Origin: JASFJH01 sp050117725
GTDB taxonomy: Bacteria > Pseudomonadota > Gammaproteobacteria > AKS1
Direction of reading: 5' to 3'
Length of the DNA stretch: 9,725 nucleotides
NCBI GenBank assembly: GCA_050117725.1
Contig: JASFME010000071.1
Span: 1 to 9,725 of the forward strand
Part shown: positions 1 through 6,295 of the stretch, one piece after another
How the letters are laid out: each line of letters begins with the position of its first letter
Numbering within the stretch: the stretch's first letter is position 1
Made by a program: the position numbers and the translations under genes
The notes under the pieces: generated by a model
Told to the model about the DNA's origin: nothing
The model's input: only the letters and a program-made list of their open reading frames with translations
Database searches by the model: none

Positions 1-6
1 GCGCCA

Positions 7-1149
7 ATGCCTGACGAACACGACCCGCGTTACGCCACGATTCGTCGTGTCACCCTGATCGGCAGCCTGGTTGATTTCCTGCTGGGCGTGGCAAAGATTG
101 CGGTAGGCTATGTTTCCCACTCCCAGGCGCTTATTGCCGACGGTATTCACTCGCTGTCCGACCTGGCCACTGACTTCATGGTGTTGTATGCCGCCCGGCA
201 TGCCAGCCAGGCGGCCGATGAAGAACACCCCTATGGTCATGCCCGCATCGAAACCGTGATGACCGTCGGCCTGGGTGCCTCACTCATTCTCGTCGCCGTG
301 GCCATCGCCTGGGATGCAGTAGCCCGCCTGTTTGAACCGGAACGCCTGCTACACCCGGGAGTTCTGGCCGTGGTCGTGGCGGCGATATCGATTTTCGCCA
401 AGGAAGCGATATATCACTACACGATGCACGCGGCAAAAAAACTGCGTTCCAGGTTATTACGCGCCAATGCCTGGCACAGTCGCACTGATGCCATCTCCTC
501 AGTCATCGTCTTCGTGGGTGTGCTCGGCGCTATGGCCGGGCTGGATTACCTTGATGCGATTGCCGCAGTCGGCGTTGCCGTCATGATCGTGAAGATCGGC
601 TGGGAACTGGCATGGCACAGTATCCGGGAACTCATCGATACGGCGCTGGATGCAGAAAGGGTGCAGCACATCCGAAAGACCATTGAAAATGTGCCTGGCG
701 TGATCGACCTGCACATGTTGCGCACGCGGCGTATGGGTGCCGATGCGCTGGTCGACGTGCATATCCAGGTCGAACCAAGGTTGAGCGTTTCCGAGGGGCA
801 CCAGATCAGCGAGCTGGTGCGAAGTAAACTTATTGACGACATCGAGGAAGTCAGCGATGTCATGGTGCATATCGATCCGGAAGATGATCAGCAGGCGACG
901 CCCTGTTGTGATCTGCCGGACCGCGATCAGGTTATCGCCCGGCTCGGGGAGCTGTGGCGGGTAGAAGACGGGGCGCGTGACATTCAGGACATAACGCTGC
1001 ATTATCTCGACGGACACATTGAAGTCGAGGCCAGTCTGCCGCTGGCAGTCGTGGACAGCCCGGAAGCAGCCAGGGAACTGGCCGCCCGACTGGCCAGCCT
1101 TGCCGAAAGTGACCCGGATATATCAAGAGTGCATATCGGTTTTGTATAG
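7..1149 (+). CDS. Cation diffusion facilitator (CDF) family metal exporter, zinc-type, with extended C-terminus
   Basis: Predicted inner-membrane antiporter exporting divalent metal (probably Zn, possibly Cd or Co) in exchange for protons. About six hydrophobic segments lie between residues 15 and 205. The intramembrane metal site is visible as H48-x3-D52 (HSLSD) in TM2 and H157-x3-D161 (HSRTD) in TM5; this HD-HD arrangement is known from zinc-type CDFs, whereas E. coli FieF/YiiP has DD-HD. The cytoplasmic ferredoxin-like dimerisation domain spans about 208-292. Roughly 85 further residues follow, beginning with a Cys-Cys pair (C300, C301) and showing a second beta-alpha-beta pattern (about 328-380). 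At 380 aa it is longer than the roughly 300 aa of FieF. The frame is open to the left edge and no ribosome site is visible, so the start may be further upstream. Its TAG stop lies inside the first NtrC operator of glnA. The family call is firm; the metal specificity is inferred. Confidence 0.9.
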   Translation: MPDEHDPRYATIRRVTLIGSLVDFLLGVAKIAVGYVSHSQALIADGIHSLSDLATDFMVLYAARHASQAADEEHPYGHARIETVMTVGLGASLILVAVAIAWDAVARLFEPERLLHPGVLAVVVAAISIFAKEAIYHYTMHAAKKLRSRLLRANAWHSRTDAISSVIVFVGVLGAMAGLDYLDAIAAVGVAVMIVKIGWELAWHSIRELIDTALDAERVQHIRKTIENVPGVIDLHMLRTRRMGADALVDVHIQVEPRLSVSEGHQISELVRSKLIDDIEEVSDVMVHIDPEDDQQATPCCDLPDRDQVIARLGELWRVEDGARDIQDITLHYLDGHIEVEASLPLAVVDSPEAARELAARLASLAESDPDISRVHIGFV

Positions 1150-1164
1150 CACCATATTGGTGCA
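1148..1164. promoter_or_regulatory. NtrC (GlnG) operator 1 of glnA
   Basis: The sequence AGCACCATATTGGTGCA contains the perfect inverted repeat GCACCA-TAT-TGGTGC and matches the NtrC consensus TGCACCA-N3-TGGTGCA at every defined position except the first. It overlaps the stop codon of the CDF gene. Its centre is about 129 bp upstream of the predicted sigma-54 start site, comparable with the distal enhancer sites of E. coli glnA. Binding by GlnG is inferred from this match and the position. Confidence 0.85.
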
Positions 1165-1178
1165 TAGAGCACAGAGAA

Positions 1179-1195
1179 TGCCCCATTTTTGTGCG
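1179..1195. promoter_or_regulatory. NtrC (GlnG) operator 2 of glnA
   Basis: TGCCCCATTTTTGTGCG matches the perfect operator upstream of glnL (TGCACCATTTTGGTGCA) at 14 of 17 positions. Its centre (1187) is 31 bp, about three helical turns, from the centre of operator 1 (1156). This is nearly the spacing of the two strong NtrC sites upstream of E. coli glnA, which favours cooperative binding on one DNA face. It would sit near -98 from the predicted start site. Confidence 0.65.
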
Positions 1196-1258
1196 CATTG
1201 CGCTTGTTGCACCGATATGAGCAGAATAATTAGTAACCAAAACAAATAGTTAATGCCG

Positions 1259-1274
1259 TGGCATAGTTCATGCA
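1259..1274 (+). promoter_or_regulatory. Sigma-54 (RpoN) -24/-12 promoter of glnA
   Basis: TGGCATAGTTCATGCA has the invariant GG (1260-1261) and GC (1272-1273) separated by exactly 10 bases, and is close to the consensus TGGCAC-N5-TTGCA. Counting from the -12 C, transcription should begin near 1285, giving a leader of about 89 nt. Two NtrC operators upstream at enhancer distance support the call. It is the expected nitrogen-regulated glnA promoter, equivalent to E. coli glnAp2. Confidence 0.8.
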
Positions 1275-1297
1275 CTAGACAAGACCAACGATTCTCG

Positions 1298-1317
1298 CGG
1301 TCACCACATGGTGGCCG
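1298..1317 (+). promoter_or_regulatory. Hairpin in the glnA 5' leader
   Basis: CGGTCACC (1298-1305) can pair with GGTGGCCG (1310-1317) around an ACAT loop, giving an 8-bp stem with one G-U wobble. It falls about 13 nt after the predicted sigma-54 start site and about 56 nt before the glnA start codon. No T-run follows, so it is not an intrinsic terminator. A role in mRNA stability or protein binding is possible but unproven. Confidence 0.45.
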
Positions 1318-1373
1318 GAATATTTTAGTATTGGATCCAATTTTATCAGGACTGAATTCCAGAGGAGTTAACC

Positions 1374-2783
1374 ATGTCCGCAACGAAAGTAAACAAGATG
1401 ATCAAGGACAACGAAGTCAGCTTCGTTGACCTGCGCTTCACCGACACACGCGGTAAGGAACAGCACGTTACCATCCCGACGTCGGAAATGGGAACGGGAT
1501 TCTTCAAGGAAGGCAAAATGTTCGATGGTTCGTCCATTGCCGGCTGGAAGGGTATTAACGAATCCGACATGATTCTTATGCCGGACAGCACGACCGCAGT
1601 GCTGGATCCATTCATGGACGAGCCGACCATGATCATCCGTTGCGACATTGTCGAGCCGAATACCATGCAGGGTTACGAACGTGACCCGCGCTCAATCGCC
1701 CGTCGTGCCGAGGAATACCTGAAGTCGACCAAGATTGGTGACACGGCCTATTTCGGGCCGGAAAACGAGTTCTTCGTCCTTGATGATGTACGTTGGGGCG
1801 CGAACATGAGTGGCGCGTTCTACAAGGTCGACTCGGAAGAAGCAGAGTGGAACTCGGAGCGTGTCTATGCCGACGGCAACATGGGTCACCGCCCGACTCT
1901 GAAGGGTGGATACTTCCCTGTGCCGCCAGTGGATTCACTGCAGGACATGCGTTCTGCCATGTGCCTGGCCATGGAAGACATGGGCCTGAAGACCGAGGTA
2001 CATCACCATGAAGTAGCAACAGCCGGTCAGTGCGAAATCGGTGTCGCTTTTAACACGATGGTGCAAAAGGCTGATGAAGTTCAGATACTGAAGTACGTTG
2101 TGCAGAATGTGGCCCATGCCTACGGCAAGACCGCGACGTTTATGCCGAAGCCGCTTGTGGGTGATAACGGTAACGGTATGCACGTGCACCAGTCGATTGC
2201 CAAGAATGGCAAGAACATGTTTACCGGTAACAAGTATGGTGGCCTGTCAGAAATGGCCCTGTATTACATCGGCGGTATAATCAAGCATGCGAAAGCACTG
2301 AATGCATTGGCCAATGCCTCCACCAATTCATACAAGCGCCTCGTGCCGGGTTTTGAAGCCCCGGTAATGCTGGCCTACTCGGCACGTAACCGTTCTGCCT
2401 CGATTCGTATCCCGTATGTCATGAATCCGAAGGCGCGTCGCATCGAGGTTCGCTTTGGTGATTCAACGGCCAATCCGTACCTGTGTTTCGCGTCCATGCT
2501 CATGGCCGGTATCGATGGTATCCAGAACAAGATTCATCCGGGCGATGCCATGGACAAGGATCTGTATGATCTGCCACCGGAAGAAGAAGCCAAGATCCCG
2601 CAGGTTTGCTACAGCTTTGATGAGGCACTTGAAGCCCTGGACAAGGACCGCAAGTTCCTCACTGCAGGTGGTGTCTTCACAGATGATGCAATCGACGGCT
2701 ACATAAACCTGAAGATGGAAGAAGTCACCCGTCTGCGTATGACTACGCACCCGGTTGAATTCGATATGTACTACAGTCTGTAA
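1374..2783 (+). CDS. glnA: Glutamine synthetase, type I (GSI-beta)
   Basis: Cytoplasmic dodecameric enzyme making glutamine from glutamate, ammonia and ATP, the main ammonium assimilation step. At 469 aa it has the length of E. coli GlnA. Visible signatures are FDGSSIAGW (50-58), the metal/active-site segment FGPENEFF with E130 and E132, the ATP-binding stretch from K259 to S274 (GDNGNGMHVHQS) and the substrate-binding NRSASIRIP segment (339-347). The adenylylation motif KDLYDLPPEE places the modifiable tyrosine at residue 398, so activity is probably controlled by a GlnE-type adenylyltransferase. The start is fixed by AGGAG at 1363-1367, 6 bases before ATG. Two NtrC operators and a sigma-54 promoter precede it and a strong terminator follows 20 bases after the stop, so it is probably mainly monocistronic. 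No key residue looks missing. Confidence 0.98.
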   Translation: MSATKVNKMIKDNEVSFVDLRFTDTRGKEQHVTIPTSEMGTGFFKEGKMFDGSSIAGWKGINESDMILMPDSTTAVLDPFMDEPTMIIRCDIVEPNTMQGYERDPRSIARRAEEYLKSTKIGDTAYFGPENEFFVLDDVRWGANMSGAFYKVDSEEAEWNSERVYADGNMGHRPTLKGGYFPVPPVDSLQDMRSAMCLAMEDMGLKTEVHHHEVATAGQCEIGVAFNTMVQKADEVQILKYVVQNVAHAYGKTATFMPKPLVGDNGNGMHVHQSIAKNGKNMFTGNKYGGLSEMALYYIGGIIKHAKALNALANASTNSYKRLVPGFEAPVMLAYSARNRSASIRIPYVMNPKARRIEVRFGDSTANPYLCFASMLMAGIDGIQNKIHPGDAMDKDLYDLPPEEEAKIPQVCYSFDEALEALDKDRKFLTAGGVFTDDAIDGYINLKMEEVTRLRMTTHPVEFDMYYSL

Positions 2784-2802
2784 GACATATCTGTCAGCAG
2801 AC

Positions 2803-2838
2803 AAAAAACGCCCCCGTTTTGCCGGGGGCGTTTTTTTT
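2803..2838 (+). terminator. Intrinsic terminator after glnA
   Basis: CGCCCCCG (2809-2816) pairs perfectly with CGGGGGCG (2823-2830) around a TTTTGC loop, followed by eight T residues (2831-2838). Six A residues (2803-2808) precede the stem, so the structure could also stop transcription on the opposite strand. It separates glnA from the downstream genes, which therefore need their own promoters or read-through. Confidence 0.95.
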
Positions 2839-2866
2839 GAACTGTGACCGGCAGCACAGGTCGAAT

Positions 2867-2895
2867 TTGTCGGGCCGCTTGCACTCGGTTATGCT
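2867..2895 (+). promoter_or_regulatory. Possible sigma-70 promoter for the DUF4124 gene
   Basis: TTGTCG (2867-2872) and TATGCT (2890-2895) are separated by 17 bases, each matching 4 of 6 positions of the -35 and -10 consensus. It lies just after the glnA terminator and 27 bases before the ATG of the next gene. The match is only moderate; the position is the stronger argument. Confidence 0.35.
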
Positions 2896-2922
2896 CGGGA
2901 TAAGGAGAAAGGGAGAACAGCT

Positions 2923-3504
2923 ATGTTGCGTGCCATGATCATGTTCAGCCTGTTGGCCGTGGCTCTGCCGGTCAGTGCGAAGCTGTACAAGTGCGAAGAT
3001 GCCGAGGGCGCTATTTCCTACACAGATTCTCCCTGTGACAACGGCGAGGAACTGAAATTGCCGCCGATCCCGACATACACACCGAGACGATTGCCTGCAT
3101 CAACAAGCAGTGAGCGCCAACAGCCACAAGCATTCACCTACACCCGCCTCGCGATCATCAAACCGGAACAGGATGAGTTGATCATCGAGAATACCGGCAA
3201 GCTGGAGATAACCATTGCTCTTGAGCCTGCCCTCAGGCACCTGGATGGCCACCGCATTGTCATGTCTCTGGATGGTACCCGTCTGAAGACCAGCGGCACG
3301 ACGACCCGGGTACGTATCGATAATCTCGACCCGGGGAGCCATACGGTACAGGCGATTGTCATCGATAAAGACGGCAAAACACTGAAACAATCAGACAATG
3401 TGACTTTTTACATGAAGCGGCAAAGCGTCCTGCAGCCACAAACTGCGCCGGGCCCACAACGCTTCCCGGGTGCCACCGGCGCACCACGCGCACCCGGATT
3501 GTAA
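2923..3504 (+). CDS. Secreted DUF4124 domain protein
   Basis: Function unknown. Residues 1-19 form a signal peptide with a likely cleavage site after Val-Ser-Ala (before K20), so the product should be periplasmic or outer-membrane associated. Residues about 20-50 match the DUF4124 pattern (YKCEDAEGAISYTDSPC), with C24 and C38 able to form a disulfide. Residues about 75-165 look like a beta-sandwich: the stretch LDGTRLK then LDPGSHTVQAIVIDKDGKTLKQS resembles the Ig-like C-terminal domain found in some penicillin-binding proteins (PBP1C type). The tail (about 168-193) is rich in Pro, Gly and Ala and probably flexible. The start is supported by GGGAG at 2911-2915, 7 bases before ATG. DUF4124 genes next to glnA or ntrB occur in other gammaproteobacteria, from general knowledge. 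A role in nitrogen metabolism is not shown. The real gene call is firm; the domain-2 assignment is tentative. Confidence 0.88.
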   Translation: MLRAMIMFSLLAVALPVSAKLYKCEDAEGAISYTDSPCDNGEELKLPPIPTYTPRRLPASTSSERQQPQAFTYTRLAIIKPEQDELIIENTGKLEITIALEPALRHLDGHRIVMSLDGTRLKTSGTTTRVRIDNLDPGSHTVQAIVIDKDGKTLKQSDNVTFYMKRQSVLQPQTAPGPQRFPGATGAPRAPGL

Positions 3505-3527
3505 GCCCCCCGAAAGTTAAATTTGCC

Positions 3528-3556
3528 TTGTGCACCATTTTGGTGCATTCTATTAT
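3528..3556 (+). promoter_or_regulatory. Probable sigma-70 promoter of glnLG, overlapped by an NtrC operator
   Basis: TTGTGC (3528-3533) is followed after 17 bases by TATTAT (3551-3556), which matches 5 of 6 positions of the -10 consensus; the -35 matches 3 of 6. The NtrC palindrome at 3531-3547 fills the spacer and touches the -35, so bound GlnG should exclude RNA polymerase. Transcription would start near 3563, leaving a leader of about 170 nt before glnL. E. coli glnLp is known to be repressed by NtrC in a comparable way. Confidence 0.5.
3531..3547. promoter_or_regulatory. NtrC (GlnG) operator upstream of glnL
   Basis: TGCACCATTTTGGTGCA is a perfect 7+7 inverted repeat with a 3-base centre and agrees at all defined positions with the NtrC consensus TGCACCA-N3-TGGTGCA. 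It is the best operator in the window and stands alone rather than paired, which fits a repressor site better than an enhancer. It lies 26 bases after the DUF4124 stop codon. Confidence 0.88.
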
Positions 3557-3562
3557 TCATGC

Positions 3563-3578
3563 CAGCCTTGGCAGGCTG
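3563..3578 (+). other. Short hairpin at the predicted 5' end of the glnL transcript
   Basis: CAGCCT (3563-3568) pairs with AGGCTG (3573-3578) around a TGGC loop. It begins where transcription from the sigma-70-like promoter would start. No T-run follows, so it is not an intrinsic terminator. It may protect the 5' end of the mRNA; this is inference. Confidence 0.35.
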
Positions 3579-3706
3579 AGGGTGGCCATTAAAGATCGCC
3601 CTGGGAACAACCTGTACTTCATTTAGCCAACCTATCCTGTTGTTTATTAAGATTTTATGTTGATCCAGCTGGATTAGATAAAAAAACTGCATCCACCGGC
3701 AAAAAC

Positions 3707-3722
3707 TGGTTCAGGAATTGCA
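3707..3722 (+). promoter_or_regulatory. Sigma-54-like -24/-12 element immediately before glnL
   Basis: TGGTTCAGGAATTGCA has GG (3708-3709) and GC (3720-3721) exactly 10 bases apart and a perfect TTGCA -12 element; the -24 element TGGTTC departs from TGGCAC at two positions. Transcription would start near 3733, two bases before the glnL ATG, giving an almost leaderless mRNA. The NtrC operator is then about 194 bp upstream. This may be chance; it is recorded because the spacing and -12 box are exact. Confidence 0.35.
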
Positions 3723-3734
3723 CAAAGAAACTGC

Positions 3735-4826
3735 ATGACCGCACGCACAGAACATGACAGCCATTTACTTGGCAGGTTAATCGAAAACCTGGCCACGGCG
3801 ACGCTCGTGTTCGGTGCAGATTTGACGCTCGAGTATATGAACCCGGCAGCCGAGATGCTGATGGGCGCGAGTATGCGCAAAGTCAGGGGCAAGCCACTGA
3901 GTTGCCTGCTGCAAAATGCCGGTGACCTGGAACAACACCTGCAGCGGGCGCACGAGAATGGACAGGCCTTCAATGAACACGAGCTGCAGCTGGTGCTGGC
4001 ATCGGGCAAACATATGACCGTGGACTGCATGATTTCAGCAATCATCGAACCGGGTGAGCCGGGTATTGTCATCGTCGAGATGCAGCAGGTCGATCGGCAT
4101 TTGCGCATATCACGTGAGGAAACGCTGCTGGCACAAAATATGGCGACCCGTGCGCTGATTCGCGGCGTGGCACATGAGGTGAAAAACCCCCTCGGTGGCC
4201 TGCGCGGGGCGGCGCAGTTGCTGGAACGAGAACTGCCGAACGAAGCGTTGAAAGAATATACACATATCATTATCGGTGAGGCAGATCGTCTGCAAAACCT
4301 GGTCGACAAGATGCTGGGACCAAATGACTTGCCGGATATGGGAATGGTGAATATTCACGAGGTGCTGGAACGCGTGCGCAGCCTTTCCCTCGCGGAAGTG
4401 TCGCAGGGCGTCGAGATCAAACGCGATTACGACACAAGTATTCCCGAATTTATTGCTGACAAGGATATGTTAATCCAGGCAGTACTGAATATCGTCAGGA
4501 ACGCGATACAGGCCGTTGCACAAAATGGGGTGGTGGTATTGAAGACCCGGGTCGACAGGCAATACACGATCGGCAATACGCGCTATCGGCACGTGGTGCG
4601 CATTGATGTCATCGACAATGGCCCGGGTATCGAAGAAGACATGCTGGAGAGCATATTTTACCCGATGGTAACGACACGTGAGGAAGGCACCGGTCTCGGC
4701 CTGTCTATAGCGCAGTCTTTGATAAACCGTCATAACGGCATTATTGAATGTGAAAGCCGCAAGGGTGAAACCATCTTCACCATTCGGATACCACTGATTA
4801 CGGAGAAGCAAGATGAGCAGGGATAA
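3735..4826 (+). CDS. glnL: Nitrogen regulation sensor histidine kinase NtrB (NRII)
   Basis: Cytoplasmic two-component kinase/phosphatase that controls GlnG according to nitrogen status, normally through PII protein. The 363-aa protein has no transmembrane segment. A PAS domain covers about 13-120. The dimerisation/phosphoacceptor helix carries RGVAHEVKNPLGG with phospho-site H147. The ATPase domain shows the N box (LNIVRNAIQA, N252 and N256), the G1 box DNGPGI (294-299) and the G2 box GTGLGLS (318-324). Length and domain order match the family. The ATG at 3735 has no convincing Shine-Dalgarno: the nearest AGGA is 18 bases away. The frame upstream has no ATG, GTG or TTG before a TAG at 3675-3677, and the PAS domain begins soon after this ATG, so the start is probably right. 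The gene overlaps glnG by 14 bp. Regulation probably involves the NtrC operator at 3531-3547. Confidence 0.96.
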   Translation: MTARTEHDSHLLGRLIENLATATLVFGADLTLEYMNPAAEMLMGASMRKVRGKPLSCLLQNAGDLEQHLQRAHENGQAFNEHELQLVLASGKHMTVDCMISAIIEPGEPGIVIVEMQQVDRHLRISREETLLAQNMATRALIRGVAHEVKNPLGGLRGAAQLLERELPNEALKEYTHIIIGEADRLQNLVDKMLGPNDLPDMGMVNIHEVLERVRSLSLAEVSQGVEIKRDYDTSIPEFIADKDMLIQAVLNIVRNAIQAVAQNGVVVLKTRVDRQYTIGNTRYRHVVRIDVIDNGPGIEEDMLESIFYPMVTTREEGTGLGLSIAQSLINRHNGIIECESRKGETIFTIRIPLITEKQDEQG

Positions 4827-6210
4827 AGTCTGGATCATTGATGATGACCGATCCATACGCTGGGTGCTGGAAAAGGCCCTGGGCCAGGCCGATATGGAAG
4901 TCAACAGCTATGAAGATGCGAATAAAGTGATGACCATGTTGAGCAGGGAACAGCCGGATGTCATCGTTACCGATATCCGCATGCCAGGCATCAACGGCCT
5001 GGATTTGTTGAAAAACATAAATGGAGAATACCCTGAAATACCGGTGATCATCATGACGGCACATTCTGACCTGGACAGTGCCGTGTCGGCCTATGAAGGT
5101 GGCGCATTTGAATATTTACCAAAACCCTTCGACGTAGATGAGGCCGTGGAAATGGTCAAACGTGCCGTCGAACTTAATCGTACCCGGATTTCGAGCAGGC
5201 TGGACGAAGAAGAGGAGACGCCGGAGATCATCGGTGAGGCGCCTGCCATGCAGGAGGTGTTCCGTGCCATCGGGCGACTGGCGCGTTCAAACATTACGGT
5301 ATTGATCAATGGCGAATCAGGTACCGGCAAGGAACTCGTCGCGCATGCTCTGCACCGGCACAGTCCGCGCGCCGGCAAGCCGTTCATTGCCCTGAACACA
5401 GCGGCAATTCCGCGTGATTTACTCGAATCAGAATTATTCGGCCATGAAAAGGGCGCCTTTACCGGTGCACAGGCGATGCGCAAGGGCCGATTCGAGCAGG
5501 CCGATGGCGGCACGCTTTTCCTCGATGAGATCGGCGACATGCCGGCCGAGTTGCAAACACGGCTGTTACGTGTGCTTGCAGAAGGCGAGTTCTACCGTGT
5601 CGGCGGCCATACGCCGATCAAGGTCGATGTGCGGATCATTGCAGCCACCCACCAGAACCTGGAAAAGCTGGTCGAGCAGGGCAATTTCCGTGAAGATCTG
5701 TTTCACCGATTGAATGTCATACGTGTGCATATACCGCCACTGCGCGATCGGCGCGAGGACATCCCCCTGTTGATGCAGCATTTCCTGGCCAGTTCGGCAA
5801 AGGAACTGAACACCGAATACAAGCGCATGTTGCCGGAGACAGAAAAGTACATCAGTGGTCTGGACTGGCCGGGCAATGTACGGCAGCTGGAAAATACGGC
5901 GCGCTGGTTGACTGTCATGGCGCCGGGCAAGGAGATCCATATCGAGGATTTGCCGCCGGAATTGCATGACGAAGAAAGCGTATCAAATAACGGCGATGAC
6001 TGGCGCAGCGCGATTGAACGCTGGGCCGACAAAAAATTACTTGCCGGCGAAACCGCCCTGCTTGATGAGGCCACCCCGGATTACGAGCGCATTATGATCC
6101 GGGTCGCGCTCAAGCATACCGGTGGGCGACGCCAGGATGCCGCGAAATTGCTCGGTTGGGGGCGCAATACCCTGACGCGCAAGATCAAGGAACTGGGTAT
6201 GGATGCGTGA
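4813..6210 (+). CDS. glnG: Nitrogen regulation response regulator NtrC (NRI), sigma-54 activator
   Basis: DNA-binding activator of nitrogen-limitation genes, phosphorylated by GlnL. At 465 aa it has the usual length. The receiver domain (about 5-120) has acidic residues D11/D12, phospho-site D54 (VTDIRMPG), T82 and K104. The AAA+ domain (about 138-368) shows Walker A GESGTGKE (167-174), the sigma-54-contact loop GAFTGA (214-219), Walker B with D238 and E239, and the LFHRL sensor region near R299. A Fis-type helix-turn-helix occupies about 437-462 (GGRRQDAAKLLG then RNTLTRKIKELG). Its own likely targets are the palindromes at 1148-1195 and 3531-3547. The start is supported by GGAG at 4802-4805, 7 bases before ATG, and the ATG lies inside the end of glnL, implying translational coupling. 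All catalytic motifs are intact. Confidence 0.97.
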   Translation: MSRDKVWIIDDDRSIRWVLEKALGQADMEVNSYEDANKVMTMLSREQPDVIVTDIRMPGINGLDLLKNINGEYPEIPVIIMTAHSDLDSAVSAYEGGAFEYLPKPFDVDEAVEMVKRAVELNRTRISSRLDEEEETPEIIGEAPAMQEVFRAIGRLARSNITVLINGESGTGKELVAHALHRHSPRAGKPFIALNTAAIPRDLLESELFGHEKGAFTGAQAMRKGRFEQADGGTLFLDEIGDMPAELQTRLLRVLAEGEFYRVGGHTPIKVDVRIIAATHQNLEKLVEQGNFREDLFHRLNVIRVHIPPLRDRREDIPLLMQHFLASSAKELNTEYKRMLPETEKYISGLDWPGNVRQLENTARWLTVMAPGKEIHIEDLPPELHDEESVSNNGDDWRSAIERWADKKLLAGETALLDEATPDYERIMIRVALKHTGGRRQDAAKLLGWGRNTLTRKIKELGMDA

Positions 6211-6215
6211 AAAAG

Positions 6216-6285
6216 AGTTGGCAGAAGTCAGTGGGCAGTTTTCAGTAAAAGAAAATGATTGGTTTACTGCCAACTACAGACTGAC
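6216..6285. repeat. CAGT/ACTG-rich nested inverted repeats in the convergent gap
   Basis: The 85-base gap between the converging glnG and DUF6701 genes holds several inverted repeats: AGTTGGCAG (6216-6224) with CTGCCAACT (6267-6275), CAGTAAA (6243-6249) with TTTACTG (6263-6269), and GTCAGT (6227-6232) with ACTGAC (6280-6285). The motif vocabulary (GGCAGTT, GTCAGT, TGACAACTG) resembles dispersed intergenic repeats seen in many bacterial genomes. No classical GC stem with a T-run is present, so termination for the two genes is either by a weak structure here or elsewhere. Confidence 0.5.
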
Positions 6286-6295
6286 AACTGATGAC

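Noticed and set aside
499..1017. 172-codon open frame on the minus strand inside the CDF gene
   Set aside because: The plus-strand frame has complete CDF motifs; the antisense product has no recognisable domain and appears to be a by-product of codon composition.
1208..1223. Third NtrC-like site TGCACCGATATGAGCA upstream of glnA
   Set aside because: The left half is perfect, but the right half matches 4 of 6 and the spacing is one base short, so it is too weak to annotate, although weak extra sites exist at E. coli glnA.
1207..1235. Sigma-70 promoter for glnA starting with TTGCAC
   Set aside because: No acceptable -10 hexamer lies 16-18 bases downstream; AATAAT is only 12 bases away.
3569..3585. 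Sigma-54-like TTGGCAGG element soon after the glnL operator
   Set aside because: Ten bases after the GG comes GT, not the invariant GC, and no TTGC box is present.
3663..3674. Palindrome ATCCAGCTGGAT upstream of glnL
   Set aside because: A 12-bp perfect palindrome, but it matches no operator I recognise and no second copy was seen; probably chance.
3687..3735. Earlier CTG start for glnL at 3687
   Set aside because: CTG initiation is rare, no ribosome site precedes it, and the added residues are not needed for the PAS domain.
3674..4309. 211-codon open frame on the minus strand across the start of glnL
   Set aside because: Its translation is Ser/Cys/Arg-rich with no domain, typical of an antisense shadow of a real gene; glnL motifs on the plus strand are complete.
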